Below are positions 1-7,830 of a stretch of DNA of 48,160 nt, piece after piece. The position numbers and the translations under genes were made by a program. Position 1 is the first letter of the stretch; each line of letters begins with the position of its first letter. The DNA comes from Actinomyces provencensis. Its GTDB lineage: Bacteria > Actinomycetota > Actinomycetes > Actinomycetales > Actinomycetaceae. Location of the stretch: NCBI RefSeq assembly GCF_900155435.1, contig NZ_LT700212.1:22525-70684 (forward strand), read 5' to 3'. Below the pieces are notes generated by a model. The model was not told the origin of the DNA. It worked only from the letters and a program-made list of their open reading frames with translations, and made no database searches.

Positions 1-362
1 AGCGGGTGGCGGGCGCCTGCGGGAGCACGGCGGGTCGGCACGGTGACGTCGAGGGCCTCCTCGACGAGGACCTGGGCCTCGTGGGCGGCCGCGAGGACCT
101 CCTCACGCGCGGCCAGGGCAGCCTGGATGCGCTGGCGGGCGCCACCGAGGTTGCGGCCGGCAGCTCCCCGGTCCGAGGGGTCCAACGACCCGATGGTCCG
201 GTTGGCGGCCACGAGGGGCGCCGCGTCGCCCAGGACGGACTGCCGGACCTCGCGCAGCTCCTCCAGGGTGGAGGCGGCCTCGAAGCCGGCCAGTGCCTGG
301 TCGACCAGTGCCTCCACGGCACTGGTGTCGAGGGGATTGAGGTCAGGGGCGTCTGCAGCCAT
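1..362 (-). CDS. pheS: Phenylalanine--tRNA ligase alpha subunit (5' part only)
   Basis: Charges tRNA-Phe as the catalytic subunit of the cytoplasmic alpha2beta2 synthetase. Only about the first 120 codons lie in the window; the catalytic core is beyond position 1. The visible part is the N-terminal coiled-coil domain, including the family block LGDAAPLVAANRTIGSLDP and the stretch ending VTVPTRRAPAGARHPL that leads into the catalytic domain. The ATG at 362 is preceded by GAGGAAGCAGGAC, a plausible ribosome binding site. A TATCAT -10 hexamer (minus strand, 425-420) lies about 55 nt upstream. The gene diverges from panB; pheT would be expected downstream, outside the window. Recognition is from the N-terminal domain only, but that block is characteristic. 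Confidence 0.88.
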   Translation of the reverse strand, partial: MAADAPDLNPLDTSAVEALVDQALAGFEAASTLEELREVRQSVLGDAAPLVAANRTIGSLDPSDRGAAGRNLGGARQRIQAALAAREEVLAAAHEAQVLVEEALDVTVPTRRAPAGARHP

Positions 363-616
363 GTCCTGCTTCCTCGGTCGGGGGTGGGTCGTGGGTGCGC
401 AGGGGGCGCACGGCCCCCCATGATAGTGCGCGCGGCGTGCCCCCCGCCCGGACGCCCACGCCCCGGCCCACGCCCCGGCCAACGCCCCCGTCCAGACCCG
501 TGCCCCGCCCCTCCGGACCGACCCCACCGGGGCACTTCCCACCGGGGCCACGGGGCACGCCCCGTCCCGCCGCGGGGACTAGCCTTGTGGGGCACGCGAC
601 CACAGGAGGAACTGCG
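363..616. promoter_or_regulatory. Divergent promoter region between pheS and panB
   Basis: No gene is seen here. A minus-strand TATCAT (425-420) fits a pheS -10 element, and a plus-strand TAGCCT (580-585) fits a panB -10 element, followed by GGAGGA at 605-610 before the panB ATG. A 12-bp direct repeat CCCACGCCCCGG occurs at 455-466 and 467-478. No T-box or other leader riboswitch was recognised. Confidence 0.45.
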
Positions 617-1498
617 ATGAGCGCGACCACCAGCGGATACCTGACGCCCGACGCAGGACGGGGCACCGGACCCGACCCGCACACCGCGGACACGACCCGA
701 CCTCCGCGGAGGGTCCGTGTCCAGGACCTCGCCCGCGCCAAGGCCGGGTCCCGCCGCCTCACTATGCTCACCGCCTACGACGCACTCGTCGCCCCCATCC
801 TGGAGTCCGCAGGGGTGGACATGCTCCTGGTCGGGGACTCCCTGGGCAATGTGGTGCTCGGGCACTCCTCGACACTGCCCGTCACCCTGGAGGACATGGA
901 ACGCGCGACTGCGGCCGTGGCGCGCTCGACCTCGCGCGCCCTGGTAGTCGCCGACCTGCCCTTCGGGACCTACGAGGCCTCCCCCCAGCAGGCCTTCGAA
1001 TCCGCCGCGCGCCTCATGCGCGCCGGCGCCCACGCCGTCAAGCTCGAGGGAGGCGCCCCGCGGGCCGCAGCGGTCCGCCTGCTGTCCGAGGGCGGGATCC
1101 CGGTGGTCGGCCACCTCGGCTACACCCCCCAGTCCGAGCACATGATCGGGGGCCCCCGCATGCGTGGACGCGGTGACCAACACGGGACGATGCTCGCCGA
1201 CGCCGCTGCGCTGGAGGAGGCCGGGGCCGTTGCCCTGGTGCTGGAGATGGTCCCGGCGGACCTCGCCGGGGAGGTCACCACCGCCGTGCGTGTCCCCACG
1301 ATCGGCATCGGCGCGGGCCCGGACACCGACGGCCAGGTCCTCGTGTGGTCGGACATGGCCGGCATGGGGACGTGGACGCCCTCCTTCGTGCGCCGTTTCG
1401 CGGAACTCGGCGAGGCGCTGCGCGACGCGGCCGGGGAGTACGTGCACGCCGTCACGGAGGGTTCCTTCCCGGCCCGCGGCCACTACCACGAGCACTGA
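617..1498 (+). CDS. panB: 3-methyl-2-oxobutanoate hydroxymethyltransferase (ketopantoate synthesis)
   Basis: Transfers a hydroxymethyl group from methylene-tetrahydrofolate to 2-ketoisovalerate, the first committed step of pantothenate and coenzyme A synthesis, in the cytoplasm. The 293-residue product matches the family: MLTAYDALVAPILESAGVD near residue 50, the metal-binding block LVGDSLGNVVLGH (71-83), the catalytic-glutamate segment LVLEMVP and the terminal PTIGIGAGPDTDGQVLVWSDM block. The first 30 residues (rich in T, D, P) are an unaligned extension. The ATG at 617 was chosen because GGAGGA precedes it at 605-610 with a good gap; longer starts would run through the promoter. No other pantothenate gene is nearby. 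The lipB start codon lies 22 nt after the stop but has its own -10 element. Confidence 0.95.
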   Translation: MSATTSGYLTPDAGRGTGPDPHTADTTRPPRRVRVQDLARAKAGSRRLTMLTAYDALVAPILESAGVDMLLVGDSLGNVVLGHSSTLPVTLEDMERATAAVARSTSRALVVADLPFGTYEASPQQAFESAARLMRAGAHAVKLEGGAPRAAAVRLLSEGGIPVVGHLGYTPQSEHMIGGPRMRGRGDQHGTMLADAAALEEAGAVALVLEMVPADLAGEVTTAVRVPTIGIGAGPDTDGQVLVWSDMAGMGTWTPSFVRRFAELGEALRDAAGEYVHAVTEGSFPARGHYHEH

Positions 1499-1508
1499 CA
1501 GGGGGGCC

Positions 1509-1520
1509 TAGCATGGGCCC
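1509..1520 (+). promoter_or_regulatory. -10 element and leaderless start of lipB
   Basis: TAGCAT at 1509-1514 is followed by six bases and then the GTG start at 1521. This spacing puts the transcription start on the start codon, and there is no ribosome binding site in the gap. Confidence 0.6.
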
Positions 1521-2183
1521 GTGCGCATCGTCGACCTCCTCCCCCACGGCCAGACCGACTACCTCGACGCCGACAGGCTCCAGAGGGACCTGCACCGCGA
1601 GGTGCGCGAGGGCGGGGAGGACGCACTGATCCTCGCGGAGTTCACGCCCACCTACACCGCCGGGCGCCACACCCACCCCGAGGACGTCCCCGACGCGACC
1701 CTGCCCGTCATCCACGTCGACCGAGCCGGGTCCGTCACTTGGCACGGGCCGGGCCAGCTGGTCGTCTACCCCGTCGTGCGCCTGCACGAGCCGGTCGACG
1801 TCCTCGCCTGGATCCGCTCCGTCGAGGCCGGGGTCCTGCACGCGCTGCGGGAGGAGTGGGACCTGCCGGTGCGTCGGATCGAGGGCCGCGCCGGGGTCTG
1901 GCTCGTGGAGCCCGGACGTCGCGACCGCAAGATCTGCGCAATCGGCCTCAAGGTGGCGGGAGGCGCGACGCTGCACGGCCTGGCACTCAACGTCGCCCCC
2001 GACCTGGACAGTGCCTTCACCGGGATCATCCCCTGCGGGCTGGCCGACGCCGATGTCACGACCCTCGCACTGGAGGGTGTCGACACCACGGTCCGCGACG
2101 CGGCCGACCGCTTGCTCCCCCACCTCCTGGAGTCCATCGCACCGGAGCTGGCAGCAGCGCCCACCACCGTCCACGCCGCCTGA
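1521..2183 (+). CDS. lipB: Octanoyl-[ACP]:protein N-octanoyltransferase
   Basis: Moves the octanoyl group from acyl carrier protein to the lipoyl domains of 2-oxoacid dehydrogenases and GcvH, the step before LipA acts. The product is 220 residues, normal for LipB. Visible motifs are [11 protein letters not shown], the [10 protein letters not shown] segment, [10 protein letters not shown] with the catalytic lysine at about K137, LHGLALNV, and the active-site cysteine C172 in IIPCGL. The lysine-cysteine spacing agrees with characterised actinobacterial LipB. The start is GTG at 1521, six bases after a TAGCAT hexamer, so translation is probably leaderless. lipA follows after 11 nt with a ribosome binding site, so the two form an operon that would serve the pyruvate dehydrogenase whose E1 gene lies 29 kb away. 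Confidence 0.95.
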   Translation: MRIVDLLPHGQTDYLDADRLQRDLHREVREGGEDALILAEFTPTYTAGRHTHPEDVPDATLPVIHVDRAGSVTWHGPGQLVVYPVVRLHEPVDVLAWIRSVEAGVLHALREEWDLPVRRIEGRAGVWLVEPGRRDRKICAIGLKVAGGATLHGLALNVAPDLDSAFTGIIPCGLADADVTTLALEGVDTTVRDAADRLLPHLLESIAPELAAAPTTVHAA

Positions 2184-2194
2184 GGAGGCACCGC

Positions 2195-3235
2195 ATGAGC
2201 ACCCTGCCCAAGCCCGAGGGCCGCCGTCTGCTGCGTGTCGAGGAGCGCAACTCCCGCACCCCCGTCTCCTCCAAGCCCGAGTGGATCCGCACCACCGCAC
2301 GGACCTCGGAAAACTACGAGGACATGCGCCGCCTCTCCCGTGACAGGGGCCTGCACACGGTGTGCGCGGAGGCGGGGTGCCCGAACATCTACGAGTGCTG
2401 GGAGGACCGCGAGGCCTCCTTCCTCCTGGGGGGCGCCCTGTGCACGCGCCGCTGCGACTTCTGTGACATCGCGACGGGACGCCCCGAGGGTTACGACCGG
2501 GGCGAGCCGCGACGCGTGGCGGAATCCGTGCGTGAGCTCGGCCTGCGCTACGTCACCGTCACGGGCGTCGCCCGCGACGACCTGCCCGACGGTGCCTCCT
2601 GGCTCTACGCCGAGACCTGCCGCCTCATCCACGAGGACTCCCCCACCACGGGCGTCGAGCTGCTCACCGACGACTTCCGCGGCGACACCGCTGCCGTCGA
2701 CGCGGTCATCGCCTCGCGCCCGGAGGTCCTGGCCCACAACATCGAGACGGTGCCCCGCCTCATGTCGACGATCCGCCCCGCCTTCCGCTACGAGCGCTCC
2801 CTGGCCTTCCTGCGTCGTGCGCACGACGCGGGGACCATCACGAAGTCGAACCTCATCCTCGGCATGGGCGAGACCACCGAGGAGGTCGTCGCCACGATGG
2901 GGGACCTCCACGAGGCGGGCTGCGACCTGCTCACCCTCACCCAGTACCTGCGCCCCTCCCCCCTGCACCACCCTGTGGAGCGCTGGGTGCATCCCGAGGA
3001 GTTCGTGGAGCTGAGCGCGGAGGCGGAACGGATCGGCTTCGCCGGGGTCATGGCCGGGCCCCTGGTCCGCTCCTCCTACCGCTCGGGCGCCCTGTGGGCC
3101 AAGGGCATGCGGGCCCGCGGCTTCGGGATCCCCGAGAACCTCGCCCACCTGGACTCCGCGGGCTCGACACGCCAGGAGGCGGGCTCCGTCCTGGAGCGCC
3201 TGCACGCGCGCCACGCGGGCGCCTCCCTGCGATGA
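2195..3235 (+). CDS. lipA: Lipoyl synthase (radical SAM)
   Basis: Inserts two sulfur atoms into protein-bound octanoyl groups to make lipoyl cofactor. It is a cytoplasmic radical-SAM enzyme with two [4Fe-4S] clusters. The 346-residue product carries both cysteine sets: the auxiliary cluster C57, C62, C68 in [12 protein letters not shown], and the SAM cluster C83, C87, C90 in CTRRCDFCD. The C-terminal R-S-S-Y-R-S-G motif that completes the auxiliary cluster is present ([11 protein letters not shown]). The ATG at 2195 follows GAGGAGG with a 7-8 nt gap. It lies 11 nt after lipB and overlaps the next gene by ATGA at 3232-3235, so lipB, lipA and the ligase are probably co-transcribed. Confidence 0.97.
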   Translation: MSTLPKPEGRRLLRVEERNSRTPVSSKPEWIRTTARTSENYEDMRRLSRDRGLHTVCAEAGCPNIYECWEDREASFLLGGALCTRRCDFCDIATGRPEGYDRGEPRRVAESVRELGLRYVTVTGVARDDLPDGASWLYAETCRLIHEDSPTTGVELLTDDFRGDTAAVDAVIASRPEVLAHNIETVPRLMSTIRPAFRYERSLAFLRRAHDAGTITKSNLILGMGETTEEVVATMGDLHEAGCDLLTLTQYLRPSPLHHPVERWVHPEEFVELSAEAERIGFAGVMAGPLVRSSYRSGALWAKGMRARGFGIPENLAHLDSAGSTRQEAGSVLERLHARHAGASLR

Positions 3236-4854
3236 GGGGGAGCGCGCCGGTGGGTGCCCCCACCGACCTCTCCCCCGCCACTGCCCTCGTGCGGGCCGCC
3301 GCCCGGCACCCCGGGCGCACCTCGCTGGTGTGGTTCGGCGGGGGCGGACCCGGGCCGTCCACGGACGAGGGCGGGTCGACACCCCACGTGCCCACGGCGC
3401 ACCTGCTCGACGTCGAGGGCAGCGCCGACACGGTCCGCCGTCTCGTCACCGTGCTGCGCCGGCACGGGGTCTCGGACGGCACCCGGGTCGCCCTGGTCGC
3501 CGCGAACTCCCCGTGGCACTTCCTGGTGCACACGGCCTGCGCCTGGCTCCACGCGGCCACGGTCCCCCTGTCCCCACGTCGCCCCACGGCCGACCTGGCC
3601 GATCTGCTGGGGGACTGCGACCCGCTCCTGGTCCTGCGGGGTCACGGGGTGCCCGACGCGCCCGCACCGGCCCCGGGGACCGCGTGGGAGACCCTGGGCC
3701 TCGACGCCCTCGCCGAGGAGGTCGCCGCCGCGCCACCGGTCGTCGGCACCCCGCCCGCGTGCTCCGGAGAGCTGGCCACCCTGGTCCACACCTCCGGTTC
3801 CTCCGGCAGGCCGAAGGCCGTGGAACTCACCCACGCGAACCTGTGGTGGGGGTCCCTGTGCTTCCGGGAGGGTTTCGAGTACTCCCCCGCGACGGACGTG
3901 GTGGGTGTGTGCGCTCCCCTGTCCCACATCGGGGGGCTCAACGGCACGGCCCTGGACATGTTCTCCCACGGCGGTACCGTCGTCGTCACGGGGGACCCCT
4001 TCGACCCCGGCCACGTCCTGGACTGCGTGGAGCGCTTCCGGGTGACCACCATGTTCGTGGTGCCCACCATGTGCCGGGCGCTGCTGCGGGCGCAGTCCCG
4101 GCGCCACGCGGACCTGTCCTCCTGGCGGCTGCCGCTGGTGGGAGGGGATTCCCTGGACGAGCCCCTGGCGCGATCCATGCGCGCAGTCGGGTTGCCTCCC
4201 CTGCACGTGTGGGGTATGACGGAGACGGCGGGAGCGGGGGCCTTCCTCCACCCCGACACGCCCGACGTCCCCTCCTCCTCCATCGGTCTGCCCTTCGACC
4301 ACGTCGGGCTGCGCCTCGTGGACGAGGGCGGCACCGAGGTCCGCGAGGCCGGGCACCCCGGCGAGATCGAGGTCCGTGGACCCGGGGTCACCCGCGGGTA
4401 CTTCCGCCGTCCGCTGGAGACCGCTGCCGCCCGGGACGGGGAGTGGCTGCGCACGGGTGACCTGGCACAGCGGGACACCCGGGGACACCTCCACGTCCTG
4501 GGACGCGGCTCCCGCATGATCTCCACCGGTGGGGAGAGCGTCTCCCCGGTCCGGGTGGAGCACGCCCTCCTCGGGGTGCCGGGGGTCCACGGGGCACTGG
4601 TGGTGGGCCTCCCTGACGAGTACTGGGGACAACGTGTGGCCGCCCTCGTCGTCGCCACCCCTTCCGCACGTCCGACACCCGCGGCCCTGGAGGCACACCT
4701 CGGGGAGGTCCTGGCCCCGTGGGAACTGCCCCGCACCCTCGAGTGGGTCCGGCGCATCCCCCTCACTCCAGCCGGGAAACCGGACGTCGCGGCCGCGCGT
4801 CAACTGTTCCTGCGGGACCCCGGGGTCGACGGGGTCGACACCCTGCCGGCGTGA
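3232..4854 (+). CDS. AMP-binding acyl-CoA/carboxylate ligase
   Basis: A class I adenylate-forming enzyme that should activate a carboxylic acid as acyl-AMP and pass it to CoA or another thiol; the substrate cannot be read from sequence. Of 540 residues, the phosphate loop TSGSSGRPK is at 187-195, followed by the LSHIGGLNG segment, the [12 protein letters not shown] adenine-binding block, the [11 protein letters not shown] hinge region and the C-terminal catalytic lysine in [13 protein letters not shown]. The length suits a medium/long-chain acyl-CoA ligase or an O-succinylbenzoate-CoA ligase relative. The chosen ATG overlaps the lipA stop by 4 nt (ATGA), which implies translational coupling. 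Residues 35-45 form a glycine/proline-rich insert. Placement behind lipBA could hint at a fatty-acid substrate, but that is inference only. Confidence 0.8.
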   Translation: MRGSAPVGAPTDLSPATALVRAAARHPGRTSLVWFGGGGPGPSTDEGGSTPHVPTAHLLDVEGSADTVRRLVTVLRRHGVSDGTRVALVAANSPWHFLVHTACAWLHAATVPLSPRRPTADLADLLGDCDPLLVLRGHGVPDAPAPAPGTAWETLGLDALAEEVAAAPPVVGTPPACSGELATLVHTSGSSGRPKAVELTHANLWWGSLCFREGFEYSPATDVVGVCAPLSHIGGLNGTALDMFSHGGTVVVTGDPFDPGHVLDCVERFRVTTMFVVPTMCRALLRAQSRRHADLSSWRLPLVGGDSLDEPLARSMRAVGLPPLHVWGMTETAGAGAFLHPDTPDVPSSSIGLPFDHVGLRLVDEGGTEVREAGHPGEIEVRGPGVTRGYFRRPLETAAARDGEWLRTGDLAQRDTRGHLHVLGRGSRMISTGGESVSPVRVEHALLGVPGVHGALVVGLPDEYWGQRVAALVVATPSARPTPAALEAHLGEVLAPWELPRTLEWVRRIPLTPAGKPDVAAARQLFLRDPGVDGVDTLPA

Positions 4855-4911
4855 AGGCGCTGCGTCGCCACTCTCACAGCACCCGTCCCGGGGCCCCCAC
4901 CGCCGCCGCAC

Positions 4912-4924
4912 TAGAGTTGGCGCC
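4912..4924 (+). promoter_or_regulatory. -10 element and leaderless start of map
   Basis: TAGAGT at 4912-4917 is followed by seven bases and the ATG at 4925; there is no ribosome binding site in the gap. Confidence 0.55.
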
Positions 4925-5812
4925 ATGATCCATGCCTCCACACTCGCCCGCCGCGCGCCCCTGGGCAAGCTCACCGCGGGTCACGTCTCCGCCCGCCGCA
5001 CGGTTCCCGAACACATCGAACGCCCCGAGTACATGTTCCACGACGGGCCCGAGGTGATCACCGCCTCCGACGTCAAGGACGCCGACACCGTCGAGCGCAT
5101 CCGGCGTGCGGGGCGCATCGCGGCCGACGCCCTGGAGCTCGTCGGGGAGGCGGTCCGCCCCGGCGTGACCACGGACGAACTGGACCGCATCGGGCACGAG
5201 TACATGATCGCCCACGACGCCTACCCCTCGACCCTCGGCTACATGGGCTACGCGAAGTCCCTGTGCACCTCGGTCAACGAGGTGATCTGCCACGGGATCC
5301 CGGACGACACGGTCCTGGAGGACGGGGACATCGTCAACGTCGACATCACCGCCTACAAGGAGGGCGTCCACGGCGACACGAACGCGACCTTCGAGGTCGG
5401 CACCGTGGACCCCGAGTCCCACCTGCTCGTCGAGCGCACCCGCGAGGCGATGATGCGAGGCATCCGCGCCGTGCGACCGGGTCGCCAGATCAATGTCATC
5501 GGCCGCGTCATCGAGGCCTACGCGAAGCGTTTCGACTACGGGGTCGTTCGCGACTACACCGGCCACGGTGTGGGCGAGGCGTTCCACTCCGGCCTCATCG
5601 TCCCCCACTACGACTCCGCGCCCCTGCACGACACCGTCATGGAGGTCGGCATGGTCTTCACGATCGAACCCATGCTGACGCTGGGCACCGTCGAGTGGGA
5701 GCAGTGGGACGACGGGTGGACCGTCGTGACCGCCGACCGCTCGCGCACCGCCCAGTTCGAGCACACCCTGGTCGTCACCGAGGACGGGGCCGACATCCTC
5801 ACCCTGCCCTGA
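4925..5812 (+). CDS. map: Methionine aminopeptidase, type I
   Basis: Removes the initiator methionine from new proteins, after deformylation by peptide deformylase (encoded at 39 kb here). The 295-residue product has the full pita-bread fold with the metal ligands: two aspartates in [20 protein letters not shown], histidine in GHGVGEAFH and glutamates in MVFTIEPML and QFEHTLVV. The conserved substrate histidine is in EVICHGIPD. An N-terminal extension of about 45 residues precedes the catalytic domain, as in actinobacterial class Ic enzymes such as mycobacterial MapB, where it may contact the ribosome. The start was fixed by a TAGAGT hexamer seven bases upstream, which suggests a leaderless message. 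It follows the ligase gene by 70 nt and precedes ppgK by 110 nt, each with its own promoter-like sequence. Confidence 0.96.
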   Translation: MIHASTLARRAPLGKLTAGHVSARRTVPEHIERPEYMFHDGPEVITASDVKDADTVERIRRAGRIAADALELVGEAVRPGVTTDELDRIGHEYMIAHDAYPSTLGYMGYAKSLCTSVNEVICHGIPDDTVLEDGDIVNVDITAYKEGVHGDTNATFEVGTVDPESHLLVERTREAMMRGIRAVRPGRQINVIGRVIEAYAKRFDYGVVRDYTGHGVGEAFHSGLIVPHYDSAPLHDTVMEVGMVFTIEPMLTLGTVEWEQWDDGWTVVTADRSRTAQFEHTLVVTEDGADILTLP

Positions 5813-5922
5813 CCGACGCAGCCGCAAGTCACACCGTTCCATGCGTGCCTGACCTGGACACGACGCGGGTGCACCTGCGCTACCCTGAGTCCCATCAATC
5901 TGCTGCGATTCAGGGAGGAACC

Positions 5923-6675
5923 ATGGCGTCAGTCGCCTGCGGCATCGACATCGGCGGATCAGGGGTGAAGGGCGCGGTGGTCGACCTGGTCACCGGCGAC
6001 TTCGTCGGGGACCGTGTCCGCATCGAGACCCCGAAGCCCGCCACCCCCGACGCGGTCGCGGAGACCTGCAAGTCGGTCCTGGAGCAGCTGGGCGTGGGCC
6101 CCGACACCCCCGTCGGCATCGCCTTCCCCGCCCCCATCATCCACGGCGTCGTGCCGTTCATGGCGAACCTCGACCAGTCCTGGGTCGGCGTCGACGTCAA
6201 CGAACTCATGCAACGCCACCTCGGGCGTCCCGTCACCCCGCTGAACGACGCGGACGCCGCGGGTCTGGCAGAGGTGGCCTTCGGCGCCGCCAAGGGCGTG
6301 CCCGGCACGGTCATCGTCACCACCCTGGGCACCGGCATCGGCTCGGCGATGATCGTGGACGGGAACCTGGTGCCCAACACCGAGCTCGGGCACCTCGAGA
6401 TCGACGGCCACGACGCCGAGAAGCAGGCCTCGGCGGGTCAGAAGACCCTTCAGGGCCTCTCCTGGGAGGAGTGGGCCGGTCGCCTCCAGCGCTACTACTC
6501 CCACCTCGAGATGCTCTTCTCCCCCGATCTCTTCGTCGTGGGAGGTGGCGTGTCCAAGAACCACGCGAAGTTCATGCCGCTGCTCCACCTGCGCACGCGC
6601 ATGGTGCCCGCCGAGCTGTTCAACACGGCCGGCATCGTCGGAGCTGCCTACCAGGCGTCGCGCAAGGCCGAGTGA
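5923..6675 (+). CDS. ppgK: Polyphosphate glucokinase (ROK family)
   Basis: Phosphorylates glucose to glucose-6-phosphate using inorganic polyphosphate (and usually ATP), an enzyme typical of Actinobacteria. At 250 residues the length is normal. The phosphate-binding loop GIDIGGSGVKGA is at 7-18, the sugar-binding LNDADAAG and the second loop TLGTGIGSAM follow, and ELGHLEIDG is the ROK signature region. The PPGK-type segment LSWEEWAGRLQRYY separates it from ATP-only glucokinases. The ATG at 5923 is preceded by GGGAGGAACC, a strong ribosome binding site, and TACCCT at 5881-5886 is a likely -10. The next gene starts within its stop codon. It could supply glucose-6-phosphate from sugars released by the neighbouring dextranase and amylase-family enzymes (inference). 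Confidence 0.95.
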   Translation: MASVACGIDIGGSGVKGAVVDLVTGDFVGDRVRIETPKPATPDAVAETCKSVLEQLGVGPDTPVGIAFPAPIIHGVVPFMANLDQSWVGVDVNELMQRHLGRPVTPLNDADAAGLAEVAFGAAKGVPGTVIVTTLGTGIGSAMIVDGNLVPNTELGHLEIDGHDAEKQASAGQKTLQGLSWEEWAGRLQRYYSHLEMLFSPDLFVVGGGVSKNHAKFMPLLHLRTRMVPAELFNTAGIVGAAYQASRKAE

Positions 6676-7640
6676 GCGACCAGTTCGCCCCCGGCGCCCC
6701 CGAGGACGACCCCGACTGGACCGGCGGGGCCCGGTCCGACGGCGTCACCCCTGCCCGGGGTGACGCCGCGGGTGCACTGGCCGCCTCCCGTCCGCCCCCG
6801 TCGAGCACCCCCACTGCGGGGGACGGTCCCCCCTCGCCCTACGCACCGGGTGCCGGCGGGAACGCCGCCGAGGGGAAGCGTGCCGGTGCGGGGAAGCGCC
6901 GCAGCAGGACCACCCGCACGAGGAAGCCCCGTACCGCGGGCCCGTCCCGTTCCGTTCCTCCGCGCATCGCCACCCCTGCCTTCTGGGTGTGGATGGTCGT
7001 GGGAGTCGTCGTCCTCCTCGCCGTCGCCAAGGGGTGCGCCGGGATCGTCGGCAACAACGGCTCGACCGGGAGCCGCGGCGCGGGTTCGAGCGCCGCCCCG
7101 GCCGTGCGCACCGTCGACCCGACACCAGCCCCCTCGGTCTCGGCACTGCGGGGCAGCCCCCTGTCCGGGGTGCCCGCCCCTGAGCTCATCTCCCAGTCCG
7201 ACCTGCCCGAAGGCGCAGGCTACTCCCCGCTCGCCCCGGCCCCCGGCCGTGAGGTCAGTGTGCGGTTCCAGGACCGCTACGAGGGCAGGTCCCAGGTCTT
7301 CACCCTCTCCACCCTCTCCACCGACGACTCCACCGTCCCCTCCTACTACAGGGACGACTTCTACCCCGACGAGGTCTGGCGCACCGTCAAGGTGCACGTC
7401 GCGCCCGAGGGCTACGGGGAGGACGACTACGCACAGGAGCCGGTCCTGCGCCTCCAGGGGGAGTCGGGGCGCTGGTACGAGGGCGACTGCTTCGAGTTCG
7501 GGTTCGATGACTGGGTGCCCACCACACGCACCTTCGCCTTCTCCGTGCCCAGGTGGGACCTCCCCACGCGCCCGGTGGTGGAGATCAACGGGGACCCGTA
7601 CCAGCGCTTCAGCTTCCCCGTCTACGTCGACGTCAGCTGA
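6672..7640 (+). CDS. Hypothetical single-pass membrane protein
   Basis: Not recognised. The GTG start at 6672 overlaps the ppgK stop (GTGA), suggesting coupling to ppgK. The 322-residue product has an N-terminal disordered part rich in G, P, A, S (residues 1-70), a basic stretch (KGKRR..RTRKPR) at about 70-90, one transmembrane helix at about 103-120 (FWVWMVVGVVVLLAVAKG) and a long extracellular part. The positive-inside rule places the N-terminus in the cytoplasm. After a proline/alanine linker, the outer domain from about 180 to the end contains many aromatic and acidic residues (RFQDRYEG, YYRDDFYPDEVW, GRWYEGDCFEFGFDDW) and looks like a compact folded beta-rich domain. No catalytic motif is evident. 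The start is moderately secure; GTG codons further in are possible. Confidence 0.7.
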   Translation: MSDQFAPGAPEDDPDWTGGARSDGVTPARGDAAGALAASRPPPSSTPTAGDGPPSPYAPGAGGNAAEGKRAGAGKRRSRTTRTRKPRTAGPSRSVPPRIATPAFWVWMVVGVVVLLAVAKGCAGIVGNNGSTGSRGAGSSAAPAVRTVDPTPAPSVSALRGSPLSGVPAPELISQSDLPEGAGYSPLAPAPGREVSVRFQDRYEGRSQVFTLSTLSTDDSTVPSYYRDDFYPDEVWRTVKVHVAPEGYGEDDYAQEPVLRLQGESGRWYEGDCFEFGFDDWVPTTRTFAFSVPRWDLPTRPVVEINGDPYQRFSFPVYVDVS

Positions 7641-7830
7641 GGGATGCCCCCTCGGGTGGTCGCCCTGCGCCCCCGTGATGATTCCGTCGCACAAATAACC
7701 ATCTGCGCCTCTCAGCAGCATGAGAACCGTTTGACTCAGCATGTAATTTCGCGATAGAAAAAACGGGACCGAAGGTGACAGCTCGCGCTGCACCACCAGA
7801 CGACGACGTCTTGAGAGGACACTCCCGACC
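7641..7830 (+). promoter_or_regulatory. AT-rich promoter region of the dextranase gene
   Basis: This stretch is clearly lower in GC than its surroundings. TTGACT (7731-7736) and TAGAAA (7755-7760) with an 18-base spacer form one of the best sigma-70-type promoters in the window. A short inverted repeat, TCTCA (7710-7714) and TGAGA (7721-7725), lies just upstream of the -35 and could be an operator. The gene starts about 65 nt after the predicted transcription start. Confidence 0.55.

Noticed and set aside
363-616. T-box riboswitch ahead of pheS
   Set aside because: The pheS leader predicted from its -10 is only about 50 nt and no T-box core sequence is visible.
3076-4974. Open frame of about 630 codons on the minus strand opposite the acyl-CoA ligase
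   Set aside because: No recognisable domain; the plus strand carries a complete adenylate-forming enzyme.
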